DNA of 64,000 nt from Cellulosimicrobium sp. ES-005. Lineage in GTDB: Bacteria; Actinomycetota; Actinomycetes; Actinomycetales; Cellulomonadaceae. The number at the start of each line of letters is the position of its first letter. The stretch's first letter is position 1. Under the pieces are notes generated by a model that was given only the letters and a program-made list of their open reading frames with translations, was not told the origin of the DNA and ran no database searches. Location: positions 3,100,001 through 3,164,000 of the forward strand of contig NZ_CP159290.1 of assembly GCF_040448685.1 (NCBI RefSeq). Reading direction: 5' to 3'. Below are positions 8,657 to 17,809 of this stretch, piece by piece. The position numbers and the translations under genes were made by a program.

Positions 8657-9349
8657 GTGACCGACACCTACGACATGCTGCCGATGCTGGGCCGTGGCAA
8701 GCACCGCAACCCGAAGAAGGGCGCGTGCTTCATGGAGCTCGCGTCCTACCTCGCGGGGGAGCGGTGGAGCGACCATCCACGGTGCACGCACCCGCTGCTC
8801 GCGATGCTCGCGCGCGCCGTGAACGACCTCACGGTCGACCCGGAGCGCCCCAAGCTCGCGCCGCTCATCCCGTCCGTCATCGGGCTGACGAGCGACGACC
8901 CGCACTGGGACGTGCGCATCGCGCTGCGGGCAGCGGTGACGGCGCTGCCGATCGCCCCGGCGGACCGGCAGCAGACGCTCGCCGTCGCGATCATCGGGGC
9001 GGAGAAGATGCTCGACGTCCTCGACGACCGCCCCGCGGGCACGCTCAGCGCCGAGTCCGCGGACGCGCTCGCGAGCTGCCCGCGCACGGCGCGCTGGGCG
9101 CAGCGGTTCTGCGAGGGCGCGCGGCTGCGGCCGAACCGGTTCGTGCGCGACGCCGCGCCGAGCATCATCTCCGCGGCGGTGCAGGGCATCGCCGAGGCGT
9201 GCGTGCCGGACCCGGACGAGCGCCTGCGCGCGCTGCTCGCCGCGACGATCGACGACTGCCGGGCCTGGGACGACGCCGAGCCCGCACCGGCGCTCGACCC
9301 CGAGTCGTGGGCACCCGTCGTGCGGCCCTCCGCCGTCGGGACCCGGTGA
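8657..9349 (+). CDS. Conserved actinobacterial protein of unknown function
   Basis: A 230-residue soluble protein beginning at GTG (MTDTYDMLPMLGRGKHRNPK), with the early motif KKGACFMELASYLAGERWSD. The remainder is alpha-helical and shows no catalytic motif I can name. It ends 7 bases before the UBP zinc-finger gene, so the two are likely an operon. I recognise the pairing as recurrent in actinomycetes but know no function for it. Confidence 0.75.
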   Translation: MTDTYDMLPMLGRGKHRNPKKGACFMELASYLAGERWSDHPRCTHPLLAMLARAVNDLTVDPERPKLAPLIPSVIGLTSDDPHWDVRIALRAAVTALPIAPADRQQTLAVAIIGAEKMLDVLDDRPAGTLSAESADALASCPRTARWAQRFCEGARLRPNRFVRDAAPSIISAAVQGIAEACVPDPDERLRALLAATIDDCRAWDDAEPAPALDPESWAPVVRPSAVGTR

Positions 9350-9356
9350 GCCGCCG

Positions 9357-9746
9357 GTGAGCGTCACGGGGGACGGGCTCGACGAGAGCCTGGGCGCGCA
9401 GCTCTGGGCCGCCGTCGACCCCGCCGTCCCGCCCAGCGGGACCGGCTGCGCCGAGTGCGACGCGGCCGGCGGGTGGTGGGTCCACCTGCGCCGCTGCGCG
9501 ACGTGCGGGCACGTGGGGTGCTGCGACACGTCGCCGGCCCAGCACGCGACGGCGCACTTCCAGCAGACCGGTCACCGCCTCATGCGCTCCTTCGAGCCGG
9601 GGGAGGACTGGTACTGGGACTACGAGACCGAGCAGGTCCTCGAGGGCCCGCACCTCGCCGCGCCGCTCTCGCGCCCGCCGGAGCAGGGCTCGCCCGCCCC
9701 GGCCGACCGCGTGCCCTCCGACTGGACGTCCCTCATCCACCGCTGA
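9357..9746 (+). CDS. UBP-type zinc-finger protein
   Basis: A 129-residue protein with a UBP/BUZ zinc finger at about residues 30-80: CAECDAAGG, LRRCATCGHVGCCD, then HATAHFQQTGHRLMRSF. The Cys and His pattern matches the zinc ligands of the family, and the W-rich tail GEDWYWDYETEQV follows as usual. In eukaryotes this finger binds the free C-terminus of ubiquitin; bacterial stand-alone versions have no established partner. It starts at GTG 9357, 7 bases after the preceding gene. Confidence 0.85.
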   Translation: MSVTGDGLDESLGAQLWAAVDPAVPPSGTGCAECDAAGGWWVHLRRCATCGHVGCCDTSPAQHATAHFQQTGHRLMRSFEPGEDWYWDYETEQVLEGPHLAAPLSRPPEQGSPAPADRVPSDWTSLIHR

Positions 9747-9971
9747 CCACCCGCACCCGTCGCCGACCCCGGGTTCGGCGTCTTCCGAGGGTCCCTGGGG
9801 CTGCCGCGTCATGTCCTGTGCTGTGAGGTGTTGTCTTTTTCTGGTGGAAGTTGTTTGATTCTGGGGAGACGTCGTGCGGTGCGCCAAGGAAGGCGACCGC
9901 CGGACACGGGAGCCCGGTACGCCGCCGCGTCGAAGCAGTCCCTGGATTCACTCGACGAGGAGGAAGCACGG

Positions 9972-12900
9972 ATGCAGTCCATGACAGCGGTAGCGCCCCC
10001 ACGGGGCAGACCCGCGAGGATCGTCGCGGCGGCGTTGGCCGCGGCGCTGACGGTCCCCCTGGCCGTGGCGACGGCGGTCGGTGCGACCGCGACGCCGGCG
10101 GCCACGACCACGGACGAGGCGGGCGCGCAGGACGTCGCGGCCCAGGACCTCGCCCTCGACAACGGCCTCAAGGGCGAGTACTTCCTGTCCGGCGGCCCCG
10201 GCTGGCCGCTCACCGACCTCAAGGCCACGATCCCCGACCAGCGGATCGAGTTCCCCAACCTGGTCCCGACGTTCGCCGAGCTCACGGGCCGCGGCGAGCG
10301 CACGTCCGCGCGCTGGACGGGCAAGATCACGCCCGACTACAGCGAGGCGTACACGTTCTCCGCGATCGGCGACAACGGCTTCCGGCTGTGGATCGACGAC
10401 CGGCTCGTCATCGACCACTGGGTCGACGACTGGGACGTCGAGCAGACCTCCGCCCCGGTCCAGCTCCAGGCGGGCCAGGAGTACTCGTTCCGCATGGAGA
10501 TGTTCCAGAACACCGGCGGTGCGCACCTCCGGTTGCGGTGGCAGAGCCCCTCGCAGGAACGTGAGATCGTGCCGACCGACGCGTTCACGTACCCCGACGA
10601 CTTCGTCGTCTTCCCCGCGCAGGCCGCGCTCGAGAGCGACGGCACGAGCCTCAACGTGACGTTCCAGGGCGCCGCGGGCGGCGTCGACGAGAGCCTCGTC
10701 GACCACCTCAAGGTCCAGGTGGACCAGCTCGCGTGGCCCGTCGCGCAGGTCGCGGCGCAGGGCGACGTCCTCGGCATCACGCTCGCCGAGCCCGTCGACC
10801 GCGCGTCGACCGCCCGCCTGGTCTACGACGGCGAGGGCGACCTCACCGTCGGCGGCGAGAAGGTCGGCTCGCTCAACCTGCCGGTCGCCAACGGGTCCGA
10901 GTTCCGGATCCAGACCCCGTGGGCCGACGACTTCGACCCCACCAACCCCCTGCCGGAGTATCCGCGCCCGCAGCTCACGCGCGACGCGTGGCAGAACCTC
11001 AACGGCGTCTGGCAGTTCGAGGCGGCGGAGTCCGACGACGCCGTGCCGAGCGGTCGCGACCTCGACGAGGAGATCGTCGTCCCGTACGCGGTCGAGTCCG
11101 CGCTGTCGGGCATCGAGCGCCGCGAGGACGACATGTTCTACCGCCGCACCTTCGAGGTGCCGCAGGACTGGGCCGTGGGGAGCGACAACCGGCTGCGCAT
11201 CAACTTCGGCGCCGTCGACTACGTCGCCACCGTGTACGTCAACGGCCAGCAGGTCGGCACCCACCGCGGCGGCTACGAGGCGTTCTCCGTGGACGTCACC
11301 GACGCGCTCGTCGAGGGCACCGAGCAGGAGCTCGTGGTGCGCGCCGTCGACACGACGGACGGCAGCAACCAGGCCGTCGGCAAGCAGACGCTCAACCCGG
11401 GCGGCATCTTCTACACCCCGACGTCGGGCATCTGGCAGACGGTGTGGATGGAGCCGGTCCCCGCGGCGGCGATCGACGCCGTCGTCACGACCCCCGACGT
11501 CGAGGCGGGCGTGCTCGCGGTGACCGCGCAGTCGGCCTCCGCGTCGGACGACGCCGAGGTGACCGCCGTCGTGCGGGACGCCGAGGGCACCGAGGTCGGC
11601 ACCGTCACCGGCGCCGCGAACGAGCTGCTCACGGTCGAGATCCCGGACGCGCACCTGTGGTCGCCCGAGGACCCGTACCTCTACGACGTCGACGTCACGC
11701 TCACCGACGGAGGCTCCACCGACACGGTGGCCTCCTATGCGGGCATGCGGTCGATCGAGGTCTCCGAGGTGGACGGCGTCCAGCGCATCCTGCTCAACGG
11801 CGAGAAGACGTTCCTCATGTCGACGCTCGACCAGGGCTACTGGCCGGACGGCATCTACACGCCCGCGTCCGACGAGGCGTACGTGTTCGACATCCAGGCC
11901 CACAAGGACCTGGGCTTCAACACGCTGCGCAAGCACATCAAGGTCGAGCCCGCGCGGTTCTACTACCACGCCGACACGCTCGGCCTGATGATCTGGCAGG
12001 ACATCCCGAGCGGCTGGTTCAACAACGGCGACACGAACCCGGCGTCCCGCGTCTTCTGGGAGCAGGAGATGAAGGACATCATCGACCAGCACCGCTCGGT
12101 GCCGTCGATCGTGGGCTGGGTGACGTTCAACGAGGGCTGGGGCGAGTGGAACCTCGCCGACACGGCGCGGATCGGCAACACGATCGACGAGTACGACCCG
12201 AGCCGCATCCTCAACACGCACTCGGGCTACAACTGCTGCGCGTCCAAGGGCGACTCCAAGACGGGCGACATCATCGACTGGCACATGTACACCGGCCCGG
12301 CGCTGCCGAAGCCGGACGCCACGCGCGCCGCGATCGACGGCGAGCACGGCGGCTTCTCGATGAGCGTCCCGGGCCACATGTGGCCGGGCGTGTCCGCCAA
12401 CCCGTACGGCGGCGTCGCGAACAGCGAGGCGCTGACGGACGCGTACGTGCAGAACACGGAGAAGCTCGTGCGGCCGGCGCAGTGCTACCTGTCCGGCTCG
12501 GTGTACACGGAGATCTCCGACGTCGAGAACGAGCTCAACGGCTTCTACACGTACGACCGTCGCGTGCTCAAGATGGACGCCGCGCGCGTGAAGGACGTCA
12601 ACGAGCGGGTCGTCGCGGCGGCGAAGCAGGGCTCGGCGCCCGTCGACCCGGGCACCCCGGGCCTGACCGGCACGGGCCGCTGGTCGTTCGACGAGGGCCA
12701 GGGCACGACGGCGGCCGACGGCGTGGGCGACCACGCGGCGTCGGGCACGGGCGAGTGGGTGGCCGGGCGCGACGGAACCGGGTCCGCCATCCACCTCGAC
12801 GGCGTCGACGACCACTTCACGACCGAAGGGCCTGTCGTCGACACGACCGGCTCCTACACGGTCTCGGCGTGGGTCCAGCTCGACAAGAAGCCGAGCAACT

Positions 12901-13583
12901 GGTCGACCATCGTGGGCCAGGACTCCACCGTGGGCGCGAGCGCGTTCTACCTCCAGTACGGCGGGGGCGGCCGGTGGGCCTTCTCCTACGAGGGCGAGCC
13001 GCGGGCCGAGTACGTCGTCGAGCCGGTGATCGGCGACTGGTACCACGTCGTGGGCGTCCGCGACGCGGCCGACCAGAAGCTCAAGCTCTACGTCAACGGC
13101 GAGCTCGTCGGCCAGTCCGACGTGTGCGGCGGCACCACGCCGTCCGGGCCGCTCACGATCGGTCGCGGGCAGTGGAGCGGCAACCCCGTCGACTACTGGC
13201 CGGGCACGATCGACGACGTGCGCGTCTTCGACCGGGCGCTGTCCGACGCCGAGGTCGCCCAGGTCTACGCCGGCGACGACGGCGAGGAGCCGGAGCTCGA
13301 CGTGACGGTCACCGCGCAGACGCGCTGCCTCGCGGGCAAGGCCTACGTGGCCGTGCGCGCGACGAACGGCGAGGACGTCCCCGTGGACGTCACGCTCGAC
13401 ACGCCGTTCGGGACCAAGGCGTTCAGCGCCGTGGCCCCGGGTGCGAACGCGTACCAGTCGTTCGCGGTGCGCGGCACGTCCGTCGAGGCGGGCGAGGCGA
13501 CCGTCACGGCCTCGGCCACGGTCGACGGCGAGCAGGTCACCGCGGAGGTCGTCGCGCCGTACGACGCGACCACCTGCGGCTGA
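9972..13583 (+). CDS. Secreted multidomain glycoside hydrolase family 2 enzyme
   Basis: A 1203-residue exported glycosidase of the beta-galactosidase/beta-glucuronidase family. After a signal peptide (MQSMTAVAPPRGRPARIVAA, then a hydrophobic core ending near GATATPAA) it has a PA14 carbohydrate-binding domain (GLKGEYFLSG...RLRWQSP), a GH2 sugar-binding domain starting at YPRPQLTRDAWQNLNGVWQF, an immunoglobulin-like domain, and a TIM barrel. The candidate acid/base is Glu721 in VTFNEGWGEWN; the nucleophile is likely Glu791 (DGEHGG) or Glu847 (YTEISD). A LamG-like domain follows at about 895-1105, then the C-terminal Cys-bounded module (1110-1203) shared with two other secreted proteins here. 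GAGGAGGAAG precedes the ATG. The substrate is not readable. Confidence 0.9.
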   Translation: MQSMTAVAPPRGRPARIVAAALAAALTVPLAVATAVGATATPAATTTDEAGAQDVAAQDLALDNGLKGEYFLSGGPGWPLTDLKATIPDQRIEFPNLVPTFAELTGRGERTSARWTGKITPDYSEAYTFSAIGDNGFRLWIDDRLVIDHWVDDWDVEQTSAPVQLQAGQEYSFRMEMFQNTGGAHLRLRWQSPSQEREIVPTDAFTYPDDFVVFPAQAALESDGTSLNVTFQGAAGGVDESLVDHLKVQVDQLAWPVAQVAAQGDVLGITLAEPVDRASTARLVYDGEGDLTVGGEKVGSLNLPVANGSEFRIQTPWADDFDPTNPLPEYPRPQLTRDAWQNLNGVWQFEAAESDDAVPSGRDLDEEIVVPYAVESALSGIERREDDMFYRRTFEVPQDWAVGSDNRLRINFGAVDYVATVYVNGQQVGTHRGGYEAFSVDVTDALVEGTEQELVVRAVDTTDGSNQAVGKQTLNPGGIFYTPTSGIWQTVWMEPVPAAAIDAVVTTPDVEAGVLAVTAQSASASDDAEVTAVVRDAEGTEVGTVTGAANELLTVEIPDAHLWSPEDPYLYDVDVTLTDGGSTDTVASYAGMRSIEVSEVDGVQRILLNGEKTFLMSTLDQGYWPDGIYTPASDEAYVFDIQAHKDLGFNTLRKHIKVEPARFYYHADTLGLMIWQDIPSGWFNNGDTNPASRVFWEQEMKDIIDQHRSVPSIVGWVTFNEGWGEWNLADTARIGNTIDEYDPSRILNTHSGYNCCASKGDSKTGDIIDWHMYTGPALPKPDATRAAIDGEHGGFSMSVPGHMWPGVSANPYGGVANSEALTDAYVQNTEKLVRPAQCYLSGSVYTEISDVENELNGFYTYDRRVLKMDAARVKDVNERVVAAAKQGSAPVDPGTPGLTGTGRWSFDEGQGTTAADGVGDHAASGTGEWVAGRDGTGSAIHLDGVDDHFTTEGPVVDTTGSYTVSAWVQLDKKPSNWSTIVGQDSTVGASAFYLQYGGGGRWAFSYEGEPRAEYVVEPVIGDWYHVVGVRDAADQKLKLYVNGELVGQSDVCGGTTPSGPLTIGRGQWSGNPVDYWPGTIDDVRVFDRALSDAEVAQVYAGDDGEEPELDVTVTAQTRCLAGKAYVAVRATNGEDVPVDVTLDTPFGTKAFSAVAPGANAYQSFAVRGTSVEAGEATVTASATVDGEQVTAEVVAPYDATTCG

Positions 13584-13603
13584 CCGGCAGGCGCCGACAG
13601 CAG

Positions 13604-13651
13604 ACGCCAGGCCCGTCCCGTCCGGTTCTCCGGGCGGGGCGGGCCTGGCGT
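13604..13651 (+). terminator. Stem-loop terminator after the GH2 gene
   Basis: Arms at 13604-13620 and 13635-13651 pair over 17 bp with one mismatch (acgccaggcccg / cgggcctggcgt), with a 14-base loop, 20 bases past the GH2 stop. There is no U-tract, as is usual in high-GC actinomycetes. Confidence 0.75.
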
Positions 13652-13741
13652 CGTGTCGTGCGGGGAGCCGCCGGTCAGGCGGTGACCGTCGCCCGCACGG
13701 TCGTGACCGTCCCGGTGCGAGACGTCGTGGGTCCGGGTCCG

Positions 13742-14011
13742 TCAGGCGTTGCGACGGTTCCCCCGGGTGACCGCGCCGTAGATCCCGAGCGTGATCAGCG
13801 AGCCGAGGATCGCCAGGAGCCAGGTCCGGAAGTCGCCCAGGTCACCGAGCGACGTACCGAACAGGACGGAGCCGAGCCACCCACCGAGCAGCGCCCCGAG
13901 GATGCCCAGCAGGATCGTGACGATCAGCGAGCCCGTCTGCTTTCCCGGCAGCACCGCACGCGCGACGAGACCGGCGACGAGGCCGAGGACGATGTACGCG
14001 AGCCAACCCAT
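13742..14011 (-). CDS. GlsB/YeaQ/YmgE (transglycosylase-associated) small membrane protein
   Basis: An 89-residue, glycine-rich integral membrane protein: MGWLAYIVLGLVAGLVARAV, then a PGKQTGSLIVTILLGILGAL block and a final hydrophobic segment ending GIYGAVTRGN. The three predicted membrane spans and the early LVAGLVAR-xx-PG motif fit the general-stress family represented by E. coli YeaQ. A GGAGAAAC site precedes the ATG at 14011; the longer upstream reading frame is not supported. The molecular role in the family is unknown. Confidence 0.85.
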   Translation of the reverse strand: MGWLAYIVLGLVAGLVARAVLPGKQTGSLIVTILLGILGALLGGWLGSVLFGTSLGDLGDFRTWLLAILGSLITLGIYGAVTRGNRRNA

Positions 14012-14123
14012 AGGTTTCTCCTTTTCGTCTGCTGTGCGAGGTTTTGCCCCCAGCCGCGCCAGCATCGCAGCGACCGCGTGGACTCGCACGCGGACGGAGG
14101 GGGCCGCCGCCCGGCCCGCCGCG

Positions 14124-14543
14124 TCAGGCCGTGGTGGGCCCGGAGACGTTCACCAGCCACCCGACGCCGAACCGGTCGGTGAGCATGCCGAACTCGTCTC
14201 CCCACGGCGCGGTCTCCATCGCCATGACCTCCCGCGCGCCGTCGGAGAGCGCGGCGAACCACGCACGGAGGCGCTCGCGGTCGTCGGGGCCGCCGAACAG
14301 CGCGACCGACGCGTGGTCCGTGAGCGTCGTCCCCGGCGGCACGTCGGACGCCATGAGCGTCCCGACGCCCTCGATGGGGAGCTGGGAGTGCATGACCTTC
14401 GTGGCCTGCGCGGGGTCGTCGACGGGCCCGATCGAGTCGTAGGTGCTGATGTCCGGCGTGACGCCGAAGACGGTGCCGTAGAACTCGACGGCCTCGCGGG
14501 CGTCGCCGTCGAAGTTCAGGTAGGGGCTGAGCTGAGCGGCCAT
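14124..14543 (-). CDS. VOC family (PhnB/glyoxalase-like) protein
   Basis: A 139-residue protein of the vicinal oxygen chelate fold: MAAQLSPYLNFDGDAREAVE, FYGTVFGV, HASVALFGGPDDRERLRAWF and the closing WGDEFGMLTDRFGVGWLVN, which is typical of the PhnB/YdhR-like subgroup of about 140 residues. The enzymatic activity of this subgroup is generally undefined; members often accompany stress or antibiotic-resistance genes. The ATG at 14541-14543 was chosen because the homologous region begins there and the upstream frame is not domain-like. It is divergent from the polyamine operon. Confidence 0.8.
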   Translation of the reverse strand: MAAQLSPYLNFDGDAREAVEFYGTVFGVTPDISTYDSIGPVDDPAQATKVMHSQLPIEGVGTLMASDVPPGTTLTDHASVALFGGPDDRERLRAWFAALSDGAREVMAMETAPWGDEFGMLTDRFGVGWLVNVSGPTTA

Positions 14544-14729
14544 GATGACCTCCACGTCGTGGGTGCGGACCTGACTCCTGTAGGGACCGGTGGCGACCCC
14601 CGGACTGAGCGGACCGCCGCTCCGCCGGTCGGCTAGGGTGTGCGCGGCCCGACGGCGCGGCCACCGGACCGCGGGCCGCTCACCCGCGTGCGGCCCACGG
14701 ACCGAGGAGCGCAACAGGGGGGAGCGGGC

Positions 14730-15071
14730 GTGCAGCGCAACCTCGTCCACGTCTTCGACGTGACGGGCGCGGACCCGGCGCTGCTCGACGACGACCCGAC
14801 GGTCCGCCGGTGCCTCGACGCGATCGTCCGCCACGCGGGGATGACGCCGCTCGGGGAGGCGTCCCACCGCTTCGAGCCGCAGGGCTCGAGCGTCGTGATC
14901 CTCCTCGCCGAGTCCCACCTCGCCGTGCACACGTGGCCCGAGCACGGCACCGCCTACGTGACGCTCACGACCTGCCGCGCCCCGGCGTCCGCCACGTTCA
15001 CCGACGACGTGCGCGCCCTGCTCGCCGACGCGCTGGGCGCGGCCGACGTCGCCGTGCGGAGCCTCGTGTGA
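14730..15071 (+). CDS. speD: S-adenosylmethionine decarboxylase proenzyme (SpeD)
   Basis: A 113-residue class-1b-like prokaryotic SAM decarboxylase that supplies the aminopropyl donor for spermidine synthesis. The autocleavage region LLAESHLAVHTWPEHGTAYV is intact; cleavage between Glu61 and Ser62 would make the pyruvoyl group. The C-terminal Cys block (VTLTTCRAP) is also present. The GTG start at 14730 follows AGGGGGGAG; a -10-like TAGGGT lies at 14634-14639. It heads a four-gene operon with DUF4178, DUF350 and a membrane aminopropyltransferase. The next gene overlaps its stop (GTGA). Confidence 0.92.
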   Translation: MQRNLVHVFDVTGADPALLDDDPTVRRCLDAIVRHAGMTPLGEASHRFEPQGSSVVILLAESHLAVHTWPEHGTAYVTLTTCRAPASATFTDDVRALLADALGAADVAVRSLV

Positions 15072-15823
15072 GCCGGACCCGACCGCGGCTCGCGATGCGG
15101 GTCGGCGAGGACCTCGTCGGCACGCCGCCCCAGCGCGCCACGCCGCGCGCCGTCGCCGTCCTGTCGACCGTGCACGGCGGCACCACGTTCACGTGGGAGG
15201 AGTGGCAGCTCCTCGGCCACGACGGCTCGGACGTCTGGGTCGAGTACGACCACGACACCCGCGACGTCACGCTGCTGCACCCGACCGAGGCGTGGCCGCC
15301 CGTGGTCGACCTCTCCGCGCTGCACACCGGGCGCACGCTCGCCCTGCGCCTCGACGGCCGGCAGCACTCGCTCGTCGTGCGCGAGCGCGGCACGGGTCGT
15401 GTCGAGCACGTCGAGGGGCAGTTCGCCGAGCCGTTCGTCGTGGGGCAGCAGGTCGAGTACGTCGACCTCTCGGCCCACGGGACGATCGTCTCGATCGAGC
15501 GCACGACCGGCCCGCTCGGTCCCGTGACGGCCGTGTACCGCGGCCGGCGCCTCGACGCCGCCGAGCAGCGCCGGCTCTTCGGCCGTCGCGTCGCGCCGCG
15601 CACGCTCCCCGGGGGACGGTTCGTGGCCCTCGCGGTCGCCGGCGTCGTGCTCGTCGGGCTCTTCGCGTCGTGCACGGCGCGGGCCGCGTCCGGCGACGGG
15701 GCGTGCACGCCCCGCACCGTCGAGACCGTCGCGCCCTCCGGCCAGGTGACCACCACCGAGCAGGGCGGCACGTGTGTGCGCCGCACCGTGTACGGCGGCG
15801 GTGGCGGGGGTCTCGGCAAGTGA
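15068..15823 (+). CDS. DUF4178 protein with C-terminal membrane anchor
   Basis: A 251-residue protein. The N-terminal ~170 residues are beta-rich (TTFTWEEWQLLGHDGSDVWV, VGQQVEYVDLSAHGTIVSIE) and match the DUF4178 pattern known from polyamine-related clusters. A single membrane span (FVALAVAGVVLVGLFASC, about 180-197) precedes a short Gly-rich tail, so the tail is probably extracytoplasmic. GTG at 15068 overlaps the speD stop. Its role is unknown; conservation of the speD-DUF4178-DUF350-speE order suggests it acts with polyamine products. Confidence 0.8.
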   Translation: MSRTRPRLAMRVGEDLVGTPPQRATPRAVAVLSTVHGGTTFTWEEWQLLGHDGSDVWVEYDHDTRDVTLLHPTEAWPPVVDLSALHTGRTLALRLDGRQHSLVVRERGTGRVEHVEGQFAEPFVVGQQVEYVDLSAHGTIVSIERTTGPLGPVTAVYRGRRLDAAEQRRLFGRRVAPRTLPGGRFVALAVAGVVLVGLFASCTARAASGDGACTPRTVETVAPSGQVTTTEQGGTCVRRTVYGGGGGGLGK

Positions 15824-15932
15824 CCCGCCCGACCGTCGGACGCCCCTGCGGGCGGGACGCCGTGCCCGGCCGCCGACCGCCGTTCCAGCCCGACGCACCC
15901 GACCGCCCCACGACCTGACTCCGGGAGACACC

Positions 15933-16166
15933 GTGATCGCAACCGCCGCCGCCCCGCTGGCGTTCCTCTGGTCCTTCTTCTCGACCATCCTGTACTCGGC
16001 GCTCGGCATCGTCCTGCTGCTCGTCACGCTCGTGGTCGCCAACAAGGTGTTCCGGCTCAACCTGCACCGCGAGCTCGTCGACGAGCACAACGTCGCGTTC
16101 GGCGTGATGATCGCGGGCCTCGCCGTCGCGATCGGCCTCATCATCGCGGGGACGATCAGCTCCTGA
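15933..16166 (+). CDS. DUF350 small membrane protein
   Basis: A 77-residue protein with two membrane spans: FLWSFFSTILYSALGIVLLL(VTLVV) and FGVMIAGLAVAIGLIIAGTI, linked by a charged loop (NKVFRLNLHRELVDEHN). This is one DUF350 repeat, a family seen repeatedly next to polyamine synthesis genes. The GTG start at 15933 follows CCGGGAGA. It ends 2 bases before the aminopropyltransferase start. A role in membrane stress or in coupling polyamine synthesis to the membrane is inference. Confidence 0.82.
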   Translation: MIATAAAPLAFLWSFFSTILYSALGIVLLLVTLVVANKVFRLNLHRELVDEHNVAFGVMIAGLAVAIGLIIAGTISS

Positions 16167-16168
16167 CC

Positions 16169-17809
16169 GTGCTCGACCAGGAACAGCTCCCGCCCGGCGC
16201 GCCCGCGGCCCCCGAGGCCGAGGGCGACGTCGCCCCCGCGGCCGGCCGCGCCGGGCGCGCGCGCCGCATGGACCGACCGACGGTGTTCGCCGCCGCGCTG
16301 CTCGTCGCCGTCGGCGGCCTCGTCTACGAGCTCATCCTCGGGACGGCGGCGTCGTACCTGTTCGGCGACTCCGTCGTCGCGTTCTCCGTCGCGACGGGAC
16401 TCACGCTGTTCGGCATGGGCCTCGGCTCGCTCCTCGCGCCCCGGCTGCAGCGCGCCGCGGGCCTGAGCTTCGTCCGCAACGAGCTCGTGCTCTCGCTCCT
16501 CGGCGGCACGTCGGTGCTCGCGCTGTTCTGGGCGTACGCGTCGACCGAGCTCGCGTGGGTCGTGTTCGTGATCCTGTCGCTCGCGATCGGCACGGCGATC
16601 GGCGTCGAGATCCCGCTGCTCGTCGCGGTGCTCAAGGAGCGGGGGAGCGAGGGGTCCGTCTCGCTCCTGTCGAAGGTGCTCGCGCTCGACTACTTCGGGG
16701 CGCTCGCGGCGTCGCTGCTGTTCCCGTTCCTCCTGCTGCCGTACCTCGGGCTCGTCCGCACCGCGTTCGCCGTCGCCGTGCTCAACGTCGCGGTCGCGGC
16801 CTTCATGCTCGCGCGCATGGGCCACCCGCCGCGCTGGACCGTCCTCGCCGGCGTGACGCTCGCCGTCCTCCTCGCCGGGTTCGCCGCGTCCACGTGGCTC
16901 GAGACGCGCATCAGCGCGGGCATGTACCAGGACCCCGTCGTGGCGCAGGAGCGCAGCGCGTACCAGCAGGTCGTCGTCACCGAGTACCGCGGCGACACGC
17001 GCCTCTACCTGGACAACCAGCTCCAGTTCTCCTCCGTCGACGAGGCCCGGTACCACGAGACCCTCGCGCACGCGGCGATGACGTCCGTGGCCGCGCCCGC
17101 GTCCGTCGCGATCCTCGGCGGCGGCGACGGACTCCTCGCACGTGAGGTGCTGCGGTACGACTCGGTGCAGGAGGTCACCCTCGTCGACCTCGACCCCGCG
17201 GTCACCGACCTCGCGCGCGAGAACCGGCTCCTCACCGACCTCAACGAGCACGCGCTTGACGACCCGCGCGTCACGGTCGTCAACGCCGACGCCTTCCGCT
17301 GGGTCGAGGACACCCCGCAGGCGTTCGACGTCGTGCTCGTCGACCTCGTGGACCCGTCCACCGAGCGGGTCGCCAAGCTGTACTCGCAGGAGTTCTACGG
17401 CATGGTCGCCGCGCACCTGCGGCCGGGCGGCGCGTTCGCGACCCAGGCGACGTCGTCGTACTTCACGCCGGACGCGTTCTGGCAGGTCGTGTCCACCGTC
17501 CGCGCCGCGGCGCCCGACCGGGCGGTCGTGCCGCTCACGATCAACGTCCCGTCGTTCGGCGAGTGGGGCTTCGCGCTCTCCCTCCCCGAGGACGGGGCGG
17601 TTGGCGGGGCCGGGGCGCCCGACGACGTCCCCGGGCTCTTCGCGCGCACGCCGCTTCCCGAGGGCCTGCGGTTCCACGACGCTGCGTCGCTCGCCGCGAC
17701 CACGCACCTGCCCGCCGACAATCCGCCGCGCGACCTGCCGCCGTCGACCCTGCTCTCCCCGACCGTGCAGCGCACGTACCAGGAGGACATGCGCGCCTGG
17801 CGCTACTGA
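16169..17809 (+). CDS. speE: Membrane-bound polyamine aminopropyltransferase (spermidine synthase)
   Basis: A 546-residue fusion of an N-terminal multi-span membrane domain (residues about 35-240, beginning DRPTVFAAALLVAVGGLVYE) and a C-terminal spermidine synthase domain. The latter shows DNQLQFSSVDEARYHETLAH, the SAM-binding ILGGGDGLLAREVL, the acidic LVDLDPAV, and DVVLVDLVDPST with the catalytic Asp region. It transfers the aminopropyl group of decarboxylated SAM, made by SpeD upstream, to putrescine or a similar amine. The GTG start lies 2 bases after DUF350. Its 3' end overlaps the convergent LLM gene by 7 bases. Confidence 0.9.
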   Translation: MLDQEQLPPGAPAAPEAEGDVAPAAGRAGRARRMDRPTVFAAALLVAVGGLVYELILGTAASYLFGDSVVAFSVATGLTLFGMGLGSLLAPRLQRAAGLSFVRNELVLSLLGGTSVLALFWAYASTELAWVVFVILSLAIGTAIGVEIPLLVAVLKERGSEGSVSLLSKVLALDYFGALAASLLFPFLLLPYLGLVRTAFAVAVLNVAVAAFMLARMGHPPRWTVLAGVTLAVLLAGFAASTWLETRISAGMYQDPVVAQERSAYQQVVVTEYRGDTRLYLDNQLQFSSVDEARYHETLAHAAMTSVAAPASVAILGGGDGLLAREVLRYDSVQEVTLVDLDPAVTDLARENRLLTDLNEHALDDPRVTVVNADAFRWVEDTPQAFDVVLVDLVDPSTERVAKLYSQEFYGMVAAHLRPGGAFATQATSSYFTPDAFWQVVSTVRAAAPDRAVVPLTINVPSFGEWGFALSLPEDGAVGGAGAPDDVPGLFARTPLPEGLRFHDAASLAATTHLPADNPPRDLPPSTLLSPTVQRTYQEDMRAWRY

